Source: Xylaria sp. FL1777 (lineage: Eukaryota > Ascomycota > Sordariomycetes > Xylariales > Xylariaceae). From it: 64,000 nucleotides of DNA. The position numbers and the translations under genes were made by a program. Shown piece by piece: positions 24,059 to 37,719 of this stretch; the stretch's first letter is position 1; each line of letters begins with the position of its first letter. The stretch spans positions 26,076 to 90,075 of the forward strand of contig MU400680.1 of NCBI GenBank assembly GCA_022578965.1, given 5' to 3'. The notes beneath the pieces were generated by a model. The model was not told where the DNA came from. It saw only the letters and a program-made list of their open reading frames with translations, and searched no databases.

Positions 24059-26275
24059 TGTTGCTCTTCATTTCCTGCGAGTGCATGCATGACGATTATG
24101 CACGACCTTCATATCTTTGCCAATACTTGTCATTACCCGATATAACTTTATAATCCGGCATATCTCTTGTCTTTTTGTGAAATACACTTATCCCTATATC
24201 AGCGCCGGAGTTGGACGGGTCGGAGTACATTGGAATTTTGGGACACAACGGTTCAAGGCGGGGACACTATTCCACAGGATACCAGGCTAGGTTTTCAGGC
24301 CAGGTGGCCCAGTTCAAAGGAAATGAAAGGCCTGCGAGGCCATCTCTGTTTGGAGGTTTTATGGTGGAGGCTCCTCTACCGCACAGTGGTCACAATCCAC
24401 ATCGGTCGCCGATTTATTATCTGTCGAGTCGGTACAGCATTACACCATTTACATGGCTACACGGCTAGCTTTTACGTTAAAGTAACGAGGTGTTAGAGCC
24501 TGCCTGTTTGTCTCCCCTTGAAAGGAAGTCTTATATAACTGTATCATGACTTGGGTAGATGTCTAGGTGATCTCGTCGTTATCATCGTCAATATTACAAT
24601 AGTCGAATAGAACCAACGATTGAATATTACTTTCTGTTACGGTCCTATTATGTCCCGTGATGTATCTACGCATCTGATCACCCTAACACTACTTGTACAC
24701 ATATATCTCTAATCTTCGAATTTACAGGTTGAATCCCTGATGCAATTCCCTATTATTGCTTAGCAGACAAGATCCGTGAATTTAGGCTGCCATCATACTT
24801 CAAGCTTATCAGTACATAAAGCCTGATTAGAGAGACCGAATATGCGTGCGTTTAGCATGAAACACAACGCATCATATGTTTCCCACTATGTAGGCAAGGC
24901 TAGAGCAACAAGAACTATAGCAGCTCACTTATCTATATCATATTTACCTTATTGTTTAATAGGGAAGCTGATGTAGCACGTGTTCAATATTAGAGGACTT
25001 AATAAAATGATGGAGATTTACTATACATAGAAATATTTTGTGTTAGCTTTTATGCTACACTATTATGTTCGAATTATATTTCTATCACAGTTCTTAGTCA
25101 AATCACGATTTCAAGAGTCCAACCTAATGTTAAACATGTCAACATTATAGTTTCTTAGGGATGTTTATACCACCCGGGAATCAATTCCCAATTTTAAACT
25201 ACTTATATTACTATAATGTGTATCCGAACAAAACATACAGAAATTGTAAATTTAGTTGTCACGTCTCCACCTCATTATACCATTTTAAAGTTGTGTTGTA
25301 ATTGGAGAGGAATACAAACTGGCGTTAGAGAAACCCATGAAAGAAGGAGGCTTTTTTTTTTTTTAAAAAAAAAAAAGGGAAAGGAAAAAGGATTTTGTTC
25401 TTAAAGGACGAGATATGGGGTCACCCAAATTTATATATATATACACTGTAAAATATTCTCGACCGCGAATTTCCCAGTCAGGACCACGAAAAAACCAATA
25501 ATCAAATCAGTCTGCAAGTTTTCTACCTGGGTTTCCCAGTTAAAGCAAACAAACGGACGGACGAACCAAAAGTAACCTAACTGCCTGTCCAAACAAGATC
25601 ATGTACATAACTTCATTCATTGATTGTCTAACCTCACACATCACATGCATCCTAGACTAAGTAGCCTGAAATGTCTGGGTAATCGATCATGTCTCCATAA
25701 TCCTGACTCGGGAAGCTATACCTCTCGTGGGCGACCTAATATATATGGCTATATGACCTATTATTATACACGAGAGCCGTTCTACAAGCCATATGCAACT
25801 CTACCCTAAGTCAACATGTGTATGTATGAGTAAGTAGGCAGGTATATAAGTACACAGTTAACCGAAAAGCAGGCTAACAGGCAACCATATCATACCATTT
25901 AACCAACACTGTCATCCTTTTCATAATTCACATCCAACTACCTATCCTCCGGAGTAGTTGTTTATGTATGATTTTGGATTGTTTAATGTCGCAAGCCGTA
26001 ACACACAAACACAAGGCGTATGTAGGGCACCGTTTTACTAAAAGCAATATAACTACACTAATCCCATGCATGGTCTATCTATCCACATGAGCATCCTCCT
26101 TTCCTCCAACCAGTTTTTCGTTACTCTTCAAATAAGAAGCTAAGCAATAGTGATAATACAAGCCAACCCGCGTCCACACCGCAATTATTCACCTACCTAT
26201 ATGCTCAGGCTAGTTAAGTGATTTTCGTTTCGTATTATGTATGCCCACTGTCCCCTATACATATAAATTCTCGAT
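24059..26275. other. Intergenic, AT-rich
   Basis: No gene seen between the 3' ends of two convergent genes. It contains a T13-A12 tract at 25352-25376, which would be palindromic, and otherwise unremarkable AT-rich DNA. Confidence 0.6.
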
Positions 26276-28575
26276 TCATCCACGCCAGGTAAGCCATGCA
26301 TAAAACAATAGCACCATCCAAGCGGCCCTCCAACACGAAGTCCATATCTCGGCAGCGACGATTCTGAATGCAGGCCTCTGCCTCATAGAAGACGCCGGTC
26401 TCCACGGTGCCTTATCATCGAAGTACATGTCCCTGCGGATTTGAATCCTGGGTCCTTTATTCTGGGCCCAGCCCCATTTCCCTGTCGGTCCGCCCATCTT
26501 CTTGCTGCTCTTCTTCAGCGGCGCTCCATAAGAAACCGTGGTAGCAGTATTACCTGCATTCCTGGCCTGCCCTTGCCACTGTGATGAAAGCGGAGGCCGC
26601 GTTCTCGTTGAAGCAAAGCGGGCTAACGGGAGATTCGATGCAGTGGCGGAAGACGACGTCGAATCGGGGTTAAAAGCGTTATAATCATCTTCCGCGTCGG
26701 TTTTCGCCTTGAAGACAGGGAGCACGGCCGACGGGGCATGATGGATAGGCTCTAGGGCAAAAGGCTGTAGCTTAAGAATGGGTACGAGGAACGCTCTCGC
26801 GACGAGAGCCAGGAGGCTTAGAACACCTAGGATAGCGTAGGTGACAAACATGGAGAGTTGGTTTGGGAGGAGACAGAGGTGGGTCTGAAGTGTCCGGCCC
26901 GCAGAGCTGGCAAGCGGGTTTCCTTGGTCGTCTACGGGGTTGTATAGCGAGACCATTTGGAAACCGGGCGTCGGCACGCCCATTGCCATACTGAAGCTCT
27001 TGACCGTGATCTCGCGGACGTTTTCTTTGTCTGGTGAATGGACGACCTCGCAGTAATCGTGGTCGTCGCCTGAAAAGACGTGTATGACGTTGCCGATGCT
27101 CTTGATCAGCTTGATAGAGTCCTCGTCGCTGAGGACGTTTTGGTATTGGTACCCTCCCGAAACGCTGATGGCATTTCGGTCATCTGGAATCACGGGGCCG
27201 GTCTGTCCTTTGGGTGGCGTAGTCGGTGGCCAATGTTCGCGCATCGGACCACATGGCGTCCCCCTGGCACGATACAATGGGACGTGAGTTAAGAGAATAG
27301 TAGGGAAGTCGGACGCATCCTCGCCCGGGTCGATGGTCGGCAAGTTGTTGAAGTCTGCGTCCTCAAGCTCCTCGACCTTATGTTCAAGAGTGACCTCTTC
27401 AACGTCGCCTCTCCAAAACCGCAATTCCTTCTGCACGGCGCGACGTTTCGTTGCCTTGACCTCGTCCAAGAAGGCGTTTACCGGCTCATATATCCCACGC
27501 AAATCAACTTGGTCTTTCATGTTGGACGTGTCGGCACTCAAGGAAACTGTATCCACGGAAACAAAAGTGTGATTTCCGATGACATCGACTCTGTTTGTCT
27601 CCCCAAAATAAGCGTTAAATCGATGTCGCACTGGTAGCTTGACTTCGGCCCCGAAGCCCAGATCATGGTTGCCAGGCAAACTCGAAATGACTTTACGGCC
27701 TCGCTGGAGCGGCCCGGGAGTGGTGCCTCCCCATATCCAGTTGTCAAAAAATATCCGGCCGAACCTCGCGTACTCCTTCAGCCAGTATCTTTCACCGTAC
27801 TTCTTATTCCACTGCTTCACGTGTTTCTTCTCATCGGCGGGTCGATGGTCCTTGGCCCAGGCCGGGTCGTCGAAGTTCCCATGTGCTGTCTTCCACTCTC
27901 TCCCGCCGTCGAACAAATCGCCCAAGAAGATGACTGTGTCTGGATGGAGGATCTTTTGTAGCTGGGTATAAGATCTCCTCATGTAGTTATCGGTAATGCG
28001 CATGGTAAGGGGGTTGAGTGGCCATGGGCGGCCCGGGTATGAGTGAGGATCGATGATTTGGGGATCGGCGACGAAGACAAGGCGATGAGGCGTTGCACCG
28101 GGAGGCTAGCCATTGAGATGTCATTAGCCAGGATCCCATTGTCAGCTGAACATGGCTAACACTATCACCACGAGCCCCGTCTCTTTCTCTCCAAAGCAAG
28201 ATAGCAGTCATAGTCATGCGGTTGCAAGGAAGGGGATCGACTTACCCAATCCTCCCAATGATCCCAGTCGCAAGTATTAACCTTAGTAGCAAAGGTCCAC
28301 CTCTCACCCCAGAGCAAAACGACGATCCAGAGCCCAACCAGCAGATGCGGGAAGCTGAGGAGGCGTCGACGCACCATGTTGCGCCGCAGCTGCTGACCTG
28401 CCTTGACGGCGAGATTCCAGGCCGAATGCTTCCCGCGGCCGTTCCCGTACGTCCATGCTCGCCGCACCATGCTCCTCAAGCTGGCCATGATCTCGTCCCA
28501 GATAGAAGCGCCCGGGTCGTGGGAGACGGGTGGGTAGATGGGAGACCCGTAGGTCCTATAAGATGGCCGCGCCAT
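26276..28575 (-). CDS. Cdc1/Ted1-like ER metallophosphoesterase
   Basis: Predicted Mn-dependent phosphodiesterase that trims ethanolamine phosphate from GPI anchors in the ER, by analogy with yeast Cdc1/Ted1. Two exons, 28575-28246 and 28105-26276, phase 0, 719 residues. The intron has a GTAAGT donor and GGCTAG acceptor; the join gives CDWDHWEDWPPGATPHRLVFVADPQ, as in relatives. Metal and catalytic motifs in order: ADPQ (Asp124), GDLFDGGRE (Asp173), PGNHD, THVPLYR, and FSGDDHDYCE replacing the usual GHxH. Membrane segments: one near residues 70-90 (LLVGLWIVVLLWG), one after the catalytic domain (MFVTYAILGVLSLLALVARAFLVPIL) and a short one at the very C-terminus (AAWMVLLFYAWLTW). A long Ser/Ala-rich linker separates the last two. 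The motif set is complete, so the enzyme should be active. Whether it matches Cdc1 or Ted1 function is inference. Confidence 0.9.
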
Positions 28576-29758
28576 GATGCCCCGACCGGGCAGCCATCAA
28601 TGTGACGATGTGCCTGAGTAGTATGTATGGCACGGTATATCGGTGGGTATATTCTTTTGAGGTGATCGAGATGTGCGTGCTTGTTGGGAGAATTTGCCGG
28701 ATGTTGTTATTAAAAAGGTTATATGATGGTTCATGCGCCTCGAGAACTTATATACATACATGTATTAATGTGGACGATGTGCTGGCTAGGCTCAGCTGGA
28801 GTCGGGCTAGGCGGCAAGCTGGACGGGTACGCAGTAGGTACCCGGTAGGGAGTACAGTGCATGTACTGTCATTATAGCATTGAATATTAGCTACTTAAAG
28901 TAATAGTACAGTATTTACAGGTACTGATAAGCTTGGTTTATGTCCCTACACACAGTGCCTAGATACACAAGTATGTACCAGCTCCTCTATTCGGGGCAAG
29001 TTAGGCTTTCGATGTTAATTTGATTTCACCTCAAACCTCTATAAATCATGAGTCGATATTCTATCTAAGTTTTCACTCTCTACTTTACATGTGCAAGCAG
29101 GCAAACCGTCTCTATTTTCTAGTAACATACTGTTGCACAAGCCCCGGTTCTTATCATAGCGAGCCAGCAAATAGGGGTACTACCATTACTACCTACTTAC
29201 TTGGGTAGGTATATATGTCCTCGATTTTCACAATTAAACAAAGAGAAACCTGCAGTTCAGGAAGAGATTCGATGTTTTACACCACTATCGAAGCCTCTTG
29301 GTTCACTTTGGGTAAAGTAAGGTTACCGACCATGCATTCGGTATACCAAATATGTCAACACAATACGTCCAAAGTCGATGATAGTAGTGATATAGGCAGC
29401 TAGCACATGCTACCGGATCGCGGGAATCATTACCTATGAATGAATCCTGCAAGACGCGACACCCCCTCCTACCTTAGTTCAATAGGTAATATCAACCGAA
29501 GGCCGGGAAATGCACACGCGCGCAATCTGCCAAAGCAATATAAGTTATCCTAACCCCCCATTGCCATGCAACCATAGATACCATCAAAGGAAAATGAAAT
29601 AAGGAGCGTCTTATATATACCACAACCAAAGAATCGACAACGCTTCTCCTCCATCCTCCGATTAGATTACCCCCTTGTCTCCTCTAATCAAGCACATAAG
29701 ATCCAATTTCGCCATTATCCCTCAATTCGGAAAAGGAGGGGAGGACATTGGGAGTCGA
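28576..29758. other. Intergenic upstream of the Cdc1-like gene and downstream of the GH3 gene
   Basis: No gene seen. TACGCAGTA occurs at 28828-28836, about 250 bases upstream of the Cdc1-like start. The rest is AT-rich with short meaningless frames. Confidence 0.6.
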
Positions 29759-32700
29759 CTAGAATACCCAGGTAAACGACTCCTTGACCTCAAACGTGAT
29801 GGAATGTCTATGGAATGAAGCGCATTAGCATTTAACCCTCAAGCTTATCGCTAAAAGCAAGAAAATAAGAAAGGGAACGAAAAAGAATGAGAGAGAACCC
29901 TGACCTAATATCCGTAGCAGACGCGCCAATGAGCACTCTGAAATTCCCCTCCTCGGCAATCCACGCCGACTTGGCGGGGTCGTAGTAACCGACGGCGCAT
30001 TTATCGAGTGGGACGGTGATATGTTTGGTCTCGTCGGGGTCGAGGGAGACTTTTTCAAAGGCTGCCAGTTCTTTCTCGGGACGTGGGAGCGTCGACTTTA
30101 CGTCCTGGATATATATCTGCACTGTTTCCGCGCCTGCTACGCGGCCCGTGTTGGTGACTGCCACGACGAGATGGATGGGGGCCGAGGACGTTAGGATTTT
30201 GTTGCTGAGTGATGGCCGGCCATACTCGAATGTGGTGTATGAGAGGCCGTGGCCGAAGGGGAAGAGTGGCTCGACTTTCACGCGGTCGTAGTGGCGGTAT
30301 CCGATGTATAGCCCTTCTCCGTACAGCACGCGGAGATTCTCGCCAGGCCAATTATGATATGCTGGGGTATCTTCGAGCTTACGAGGGAAAGTGGACTATT
30401 GAGATTAGTGAGGGTTGTCGTCAGAGGTATAAAGTGTGTGTATGTCTGTGGGTGTATGTGAGAGCGAGACTCACTGGAAGCTTGCCGCTTGGGTTGCGCA
30501 GGCCAAATAGGACATCGGCTAGAGCATTGCCGGCTTCTTGGCCTTGATACCACGCTTGGATAATAGCAGGAACGTCGTCTGCCCAAGGCATAGTTACTGG
30601 AGAGCCAGATTGGTTAACGACAACCGTGCGGGGGTTGGCTTTAAGAACGGCCTGGACAAGTCTATCTTGGCTTCCGTCTGAGGGTAGATCCATAGTCTGT
30701 CGATCGTAACCTTCCGATTCCCACTCTGCATCAAGGCCGACGATAACGATAGCGACATCGGCTTCCCTTGCGGCGTCCACAGCTTCTTGGAGGTAGTCGA
30801 CCTGGTCTTCCTCCTTGAACCCGATGCGACAGCCACCGTACTTGTGCGTCATGTTGAACTCTTTTTGCTTGGAAACAGGACGAAGTTCATTCGTCATCTC
30901 TACGCGCAACTCGACGGTTTTGCCAGCAGTCATGTTGACTTCGACCATATAATCGATGGACCCATCGAACATCGCCTCACCCTCCTCGGTCCAGTTCCAG
31001 AGGTCCAGGGCGAGATCCCCGTCGAGATATAACTTGCCCGGGCCGACGCTCATGAAACTAATGGTGTGCTTCCCCGAAGAAGTTGGAGTGAGATATGTTG
31101 TTGCGATTGCTGACCACTCAGGCCCGAGTTGATCCAGTGGTGCTGAATCCCAAAGGAAGAGATCTGTGTTAGTTCTGCGTTGCGTGACAATGACATTGCC
31201 ACGGAACTTGTCTCCGCTGAACCATTCCAATGTCACACCCGGTTTGCCAGACTTATCGGTGCAGAATGGCGACGCTACCGGGAGCCATTTATAAATGTGA
31301 CATCCTTTAGCATATATCACCTCTCCATGCGCAGCTTGTTTGATGCTATCTAGAGGAAGCGTGTTATAATATGGGTTGAGGCTGGCACTGCCACCACCAC
31401 CTGCAATTGCCCTGTTGGCATTTGGTCCAATAACAGCAATCTTGGCCGTCTTCGGGTCAATGGGTAATATTCCTCCTTCGTTCTTCAACAAAGTCAGACC
31501 CTCGACACCGGCTGAGCGGATAAGCAAACGGGTGTCATCTTTATCATCTTCCCTTTCCGGCTCTTCAACCGACATGTCGCCTCCCTTGGTTCGCTCAACG
31601 AGGGTTAGCACGTTCTCTGCAGCTGTATTAATGTCCTCTAAGGTGAGCTCTCCGTTATCAAGGGCCTTCAAAACTTTATCAAAGCGCCATTTCGACGAAT
31701 AGGGGAACTCGATATCGCATCCTGCCTTGATGGATTCTACCGTTGAGTTGACGCCTCCCCAATCTGACATCACCGTTCTAAGAAAGCCGGTTAATTCTAA
31801 TCTCAAATGTATAAGATTGATGCTTACCCGTCATAGGCCCACTCCCCTCGTAGAATATCCTTCAATGTGTGTCTATTCATATCAGCATGAACACCATTGA
31901 GGAGATTGTAGGATGTCATGACAGCCCATGGATTTGCCTCTCGCACGGCAATCTCGAAAGGACGTAGATACAGCTCTCTCAGGGGCCGCTCCATCACTAA
32001 TGAGTCGATTGTAAGGCGATGCGTCTCTTGTTCATTTGTGACGAAATCTACGAATTAGTTAGTCTAAAGTCCACATTATTCTGAGAGGAATGAGCAGACG
32101 TTTAATGGTAGCGGCAACCCCTTTAGACTGAAGCCCCTTAATATACTGAGAGGCCAGCCTTCCAGTGAGTAAAGGGTCTTCTGAGAATGACTCAAAGTTC
32201 CTGCCACCCAAGGGATGTCGGTGCATGCAAACAGTCGGAGCAAGAAGAACCTGGGCTGATCTTGCTTGAACTTCGCCGGCCAGATGTTGACCAACCTGGT
32301 AAAGCAGGTTTTTATTCCAGGTTGCCGCTAAGGATATACCACATGGAAACAGGGCGGCCTGCGTTCAACCATGTCAGCAACATTTATCTACTGATAAAGA
32401 TGTAGTAATGCCAACCTTTGTGCCTCCCACAAAGATTCCACCGCGAGCACCGTTCGGTCCATCACTAGTCTTAATTGCTGGTATGCCTTTCTCAGGAATA
32501 GCCTTCGTCCTCCAGAAGTCTGCAGCAGTAAGAAGGGAAACCTGCAATTTGTTTAGTTTGTGGTCCTGACTTGCTCGCCACACATACCTTCTCTTCGATG
32601 GTCAGAGAGGCTAGCTTCTTCCTCGCTACTGAACGACTATCATGGAAGAGGTGTTGTTTGTGGAACGGGCTGTCGGGAGGCGAGTACTCGGTATCTGGTG

Positions 32701-32800
32701 TCGCGTTGGATCCACTAGTGTCAGATGGTGAGGCAAGAGGGTCTGTTCCTCCATACTGCTGGCTCTCAAGGGGCTCCATGCCTATGGAGGACATCTTCAT
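29759..32800 (-). CDS. GH3 beta-glucosidase with inserted PA14 domain, no signal peptide
   Basis: Hydrolyses terminal beta-glucosides from cello-oligosaccharides or aryl glucosides. Seven exons: 32800-32588, 32541-32416, 32358-32100, 32047-31828, 31777-30475, 30395-29905, 29807-29759; 886 residues with all phases consistent. Domains: a Ser/Pro-rich leader (1-60), GH3 N-terminal barrel (SDGPNGARG, LLAPTVCMHRHPLGGRNFESFSEDP, KHFVTNEQETHR), catalytic nucleophile Asp278 in VMSDWGG, GH3 C-terminal domain (GLTLLKNEGGILP), PA14 insertion about 445-590 (GVTLEWFSGD...KLYLDGDLALDLWNW), then FGHGLSYTTFEYG and a fibronectin-III-like end closing in SFTWVF. Two donors are weak (GTCTGC after exon 3, GTCAGG before the last exon) but both reading frames and family alignment require them. 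The lack of a signal peptide points to an intracellular enzyme of the bglI type. Confidence 0.93.
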
Positions 32801-32872
32801 GGATTTTCGCCAAGTAAATAAGACGATGCTCCGTGTTTTGCTATGATGCTATTATACCGTGTCGGGGTTGGG

Positions 32873-32880
32873 TATAAATA
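32873..32880 (-). promoter_or_regulatory. Candidate TATA box of the GH3 gene
   Basis: TATTTATA on the minus strand (TATAAATA on plus), 73 bases before the ATG at 32800, a plausible spacing. Only the sequence and position support it. Confidence 0.4.
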
Positions 32881-35316
32881 TGTAGGGTATCAGATGAGAG
32901 AAGACACTTGGGAAGCGTCACTTATAGGGAAAATGAATTAAAACTAGTAGACATGCTAATAGGGAATTGTAGCATGGAGATGATACTCAATGTATAGGTA
33001 AAGAGAAACATATGACTGCTATATAACCAAAAAACCCGGTGAAATATGCGGGTATCCGCCAAGGATGACAGTGACTTCGCAAGAGTATAACCCGAGGCGT
33101 GACCAGAATGCAGACCACAGCAATTTCAAGTAGTAGGTTATAGAATGCTTGTATAATAAGGATGGCGTGCTAAGGTATTTGGGTAGTACAGCGCCAGGCG
33201 AAGGTTGGGGTTGCAGAAATGATATACTTATCTCGTCAGGACACTTCACCGCTCATGCGAGGCTGACTTAGAGGAGCTAGACCCAATGATGATCTGCACT
33301 TGTCGACTCGTGAGAGTAGAGATGACCGAAAAGACACCGTGATGTGGATGATAGTGACAAGATAGTGCGCGGCTCCACGTTAGGCTCACAGGAAAAGTGA
33401 GCATGATGAAGCTGATAAGAGATATATATTACCACCCATGCCAAGTAATAGTCACGGCTATGACGGACCGGGTGGAGGTTGACTCTGGTCCTGGGACATA
33501 CGCCCGCGTTCATGTATAGATATAGGGTGGGGGCTTCGCTTCGGCAGACATCGAGCATCCATTAGGCTGAGAGCGAAAGGAGTGTATTATAGGAGTTGTA
33601 TGGCTTGGACAATTACGAAGGTGCCTCTATGCTGTGAACAGCTAGTAGTTGAAGCAAGCCTGCTCTACTATTGCTCAAGGGAACTAACACCCGGAGATAC
33701 TATGTGTTAATCTAGGTGAGAAGAGCTTAGAGATATGGTTCTAAAGCCGAGGGATACCAGAGTAGGAACGGACCTCACAACTTGCACGAAAGGATCATGC
33801 TCACCAGGCTTGTGTAGCAAAACGGCTTCCCCTTTGAGGTTAGATATCCCCAACGACGATGACGTTTGCCTCGCGACAATCTCAGCTACCTTGAATAGAA
33901 GACATATAGCAGTGTAACGGCATCGTACTCAGTGTACGCAGTAGATGCTACCCGAGTCCCTGGCAAGTTCCGGCTGGGATAGAGAATGGGACATGTGTAG
34001 TAACATGTGTACCTACTTAGTAGTACCGCTGAAACGTAACAATACCGGGCCTAGGCTACCCACCCATCGACTGCTTCAGATCCCTGTATAACGTGCTGGA
34101 GATAGGCGAATCTTCCGAATGGGCCGAAAGCTGCGGGTTTCCTGTTGTGCGACTAACAGACCTGGATTTACGCTCTATGGACGCTATCGTCGGTTATCGG
34201 CCGATCCAAGGCATTCAACCTCAGGAGGCCAATACTAAGCAACGAGGGGGGGGCCAGGTATCAGCGCCAGATGGCTCAACCAATATCCACATGGCATGGA
34301 CGACGAACCACCAAGAAATCAATCTGGGTAATATGTCATGTGAGAAGCTGTGACGAGCCGTGCCCGGGCCGGTACGGATTACGGACTGGGGGAAGCCTTG
34401 GTGTAGTGGGAACGTGAAACCGAATGGCCGGATCATGCTTGGTTTTAGAGCTGGATATAGCTCAAGCTTAGCGCCGATTAGCTGAATTGCCTACCCAACA
34501 ACACTATGGGGCCTCTTTAGAGATTCGGGAGTGCGGCCCGAGAAGTCTCTTGATTGGACGATAAGTGCTCGTTTAGGTAAGTCAGCAAGCAACTAGGAAC
34601 ACGGTGCGCGATTTTCGCACCGTGCTCGACACTATGCCATCTCAACTGCGGCCTTGAATTTTTTTCTTTATGTTAGGGAGGTATATATACATTTATGTAT
34701 CATCCTTATTTCTAGATAATGATGACTCAACAAAAACGTTGTAACATGTACCGTTAACTTAATCTAATCGAAAACCTACCTACCTAGGTACTCTTGCTCA
34801 CTGGATTGATCGGTACCTACCTACTTACATAGGAGGTATTACCTGGGTAGGTACGTTACCTGCATTCCTGCAACGCATTTATTGCCCGCCAGTTTCCCAA
34901 TCCTGCAACTCCCTTGGACGGTGAAACCCCGTTATATCTTACATGTCGATGCCCCTGAAACGATTGTCGTTGCACTGCATAAGTTTGTTCCGCATGCATG
35001 TAGACTGCAGGTTTCTTTTCGAGTAAGATACGGATAGCACCATGCTTGGCTAAGTAACTAAGTAGGTACCTAGGTATGTAGGTATGCGGCAAAAAGTCTT
35101 TCCATGAACCAGAATTCTGGTATAGAACGCAACTAGGAATCGATGGAATGTTCCACTCGACATGGTTTGGAAAGCCGTTCGTCTGCAGCCATCGGAATCT
35201 ATCGGATCGCCGTTAACTACTGCACGTCCATTGAGATCGGGTATGGAGCTCGTTAGAGCCGCAACTCATCAAGTACCAAATGAACAACTCGGACTGTACG
35301 AGGAGATTCATTGAGA

Positions 35317-35332
35317 GGGGGGGGGGGGGGGG
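35317..35332. repeat. Poly-G run (16 bases)
   Basis: Sixteen consecutive G. Similar but longer runs occur beside the assembly gap and near the window end. Confidence 0.9.
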
Positions 35333-36126
35333 TTGTTTTATCTCTCTTCAAAGAGACTTATAATAAGTCCACTCATACAAGTATATTTGACTAGGTAGTT
35401 CTATATATAGTTGATACTATAGGTAAGTTTGATGAATGTAACCTTGCTGACCTTCGGGTAACTTGAGCGTCATGTCGACGACCATGCGTTCTATTGTGCT
35501 GGAAAGGATCAGCATATACAGTCATACGATGTCACAAAGTGCAATTTACCCCCAACCGTAAAACCTTAATTCCAGCCCTAACAGAGAGTAGTGTGAATAT
35601 CTATATTCATGTCCTCTTGGCATGCACCGATGCTTGGAGGAACGCCTGTTTAGGCCGCATTCTTAAGGGCGATCAGCATAGATTTTGATGCCTGCTCATG
35701 ATGCTACATGGATATTCCAGCTCTCACATTGCGCACATATTGATTATACTTTAAGCTACTTCGCAAAGTTTACATGTCAAGAGAAGTCGGTTCCGAACCC
35801 CATTGGGAGACTACGCCGATATGCTTAACCGGCGGACCTAATATATCCAGATGCTCGGACGGAGAACCACGAATATCACGAGTACTATTTCATTACTTCA
35901 TTCAGGAGTGAGACTGATAACTGACCACATTTAATGGATTGCTGAGAGCCTTCCGCTTACTCCATACTGATTGACCATATATGATAAGTTTATTTTATGA
36001 TAAAAAGAGATAATAATAATTGAAAATCTAGTGCTTATATCCAAATTGAAAGTCGACGTTGAAATCACGAACCACTAGCCTTTCGGACGTTACATCATCT
36101 CGGAGTAAATACCCGTAGCCTACCAC

Positions 36127-36144
36127 TGCATGCATGCATGCATG
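36127..36144. repeat. TGCA/GCAT self-complementary tandem repeat
   Basis: TGCATGCATGCATGCATG: four and a half copies of TGCA. The tract is self-complementary and could extrude as a cruciform. Confidence 0.85.
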
Positions 36145-37719
36145 TTATAATTCACGAGTCGGGCGACAGGGATAGACATCGTCTTGGCCTTACAGTACCA
36201 CGTCTCTAAGCCCTTTGTGGTGTATACTTCCGCCGGCGATGATTTAGTTAGGTCTCTGCTGCTACGCTTTCTGCATCAGGGATATCACGATATTTTACGT
36301 CGACAAAATAGAGCGAAGCCTCATCCTGATGGAATTCAATGGTGCTCTCAGCAAGGGCTTCATGACATACGATTGCTGCCAACGCCGTCTTGGCTTGCAT
36401 GAGATCAGCGGCCGCCTAAGCTAATTTCCCTGGGCGGGAGAAATATTTGCAGACTATGTAGGCGGCCTCGACCTCCTTGGCATCGATGGAAGGTAAAATC
36501 GGTCGAAAAGTCACTGGAGGATGTCGCCACAACCTGGCCGTCTCTTCTTTAGCTCAACTGATCATAACTATCCTTGTCGACGGCAACAGTAATCACTACT
36601 GCGACACAAGCATGAAAGCTACTAATGTATGCACAACGGTCTGCGGTCAGGCAGCTTAAAACGGGGGTCCTCCGCAAGTGTAACCACTGAATCGAGGCCG
36701 GAGCTAACATGATGCCCCGAAAGAATACGGGGCGGTGTTCCGTGACAGTAATACTCGGATCCGGTATGGTCGGTTACGATGGAAACCTGCCTGCCGTAAC
36801 GGTCATCGGACTCTGTAAGGTGGTGGGAACGAGAAACCATGGTGCAGTACGGGATGGTTATAAAAAACCCTACACTACCCCAACTTCAATCGAAAAACGA
36901 CGAGGGGGAGTTCGCAGTGTTACGCGTATGCGTTGTCTCTCGGTGTGTTTTTTCGGGGCCAATAGTTCCTCAGTTACCCCAACTATCACATGGGTTTACG
37001 TCTTTAAGTAGTCACACTCGGTAGACTGGATCCCTGGCCTGCTGATTGCATGCATGTTGTATCGCGTTTCGGCGCTCTGTCAAGCTCCGGTTGCTCTGCT
37101 ATGGTACATACTCATGCATCGGTCGGCCGAGCGGCGAGCGGATTTACGAAAAAGAGACGGTCTATCTACTAGGATCGGATTCCAAAATAGCTACCGAGTT
37201 ATAAGGGAGGAAATAAGCATGGGCTTGGGTGAAACGGCTTCTATTATGATGACCAGACAACCTAATTCTTGCCGCCCGGGTTATGTAAAGTCTCCGTTCC
37301 TGGTCCGCGAGTGATTCTGTAATCTTACCGTGGTCTTTATGTGTACGGTAGTTGCCCCTGTCGTCATTGTGGATAACATCGGAGAACGGGTCCAGGCGGA
37401 CCTAACTGTCACATCCGGAATCCGAGGCGCGCGCGAATTACCTAAGCTACCAGTGCCTTTCGTGATTATGTTCGTGAGAAAGGAGGTCAGCTAACCAAAA
37501 GATGACAACCATCGTGATATAGACAGCATGACATATCTGTAAAACTTGGCCAGGACGTGATATTTATAGGGATGAAAATGCATATATATAGGGTAGCTGA
37601 GGACAAGTCAAGTGTTATCATGATGTTTTATTCCATCGCTTCCAAGATCCCAAGTTCTGTCATCAGATATACATTTTATCTAGTTCCTCCGACATATAGC
37701 AAAGAATCGAGACTTCAAA

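Larger units (their letters stand above)
32801..37719. other. 4.9-kb region without a convincing gene
   Basis: Open frames are short and unrecognisable. Contents: the GH3 promoter at the left end, TACGCAGTA at 33935-33943, ACCTAGGT at 34782-34789 and 35068-35075, a G16 run at 35317-35332, a GCAT tandem at 36127-36144, and moderately GC-rich DNA around 36.2-37.4 kb that could be remnants of an old gene but shows no motif. Confidence 0.55.

Noticed and set aside
35780..35810. GGTTCCGAACCCC as a possible tRNA T-arm
   Set aside because: It is simply a palindrome; no A-box, acceptor stem or anticodon arm at the required spacing.
34357..36850. Similar words GTGGGAACGTGAAACC (about 34408) and GTGGGAACGAGAAACC (about 36824) as a repeat family
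   Set aside because: Similarity stops outside about 16 bases, a level expected by chance somewhere in 64 kb.
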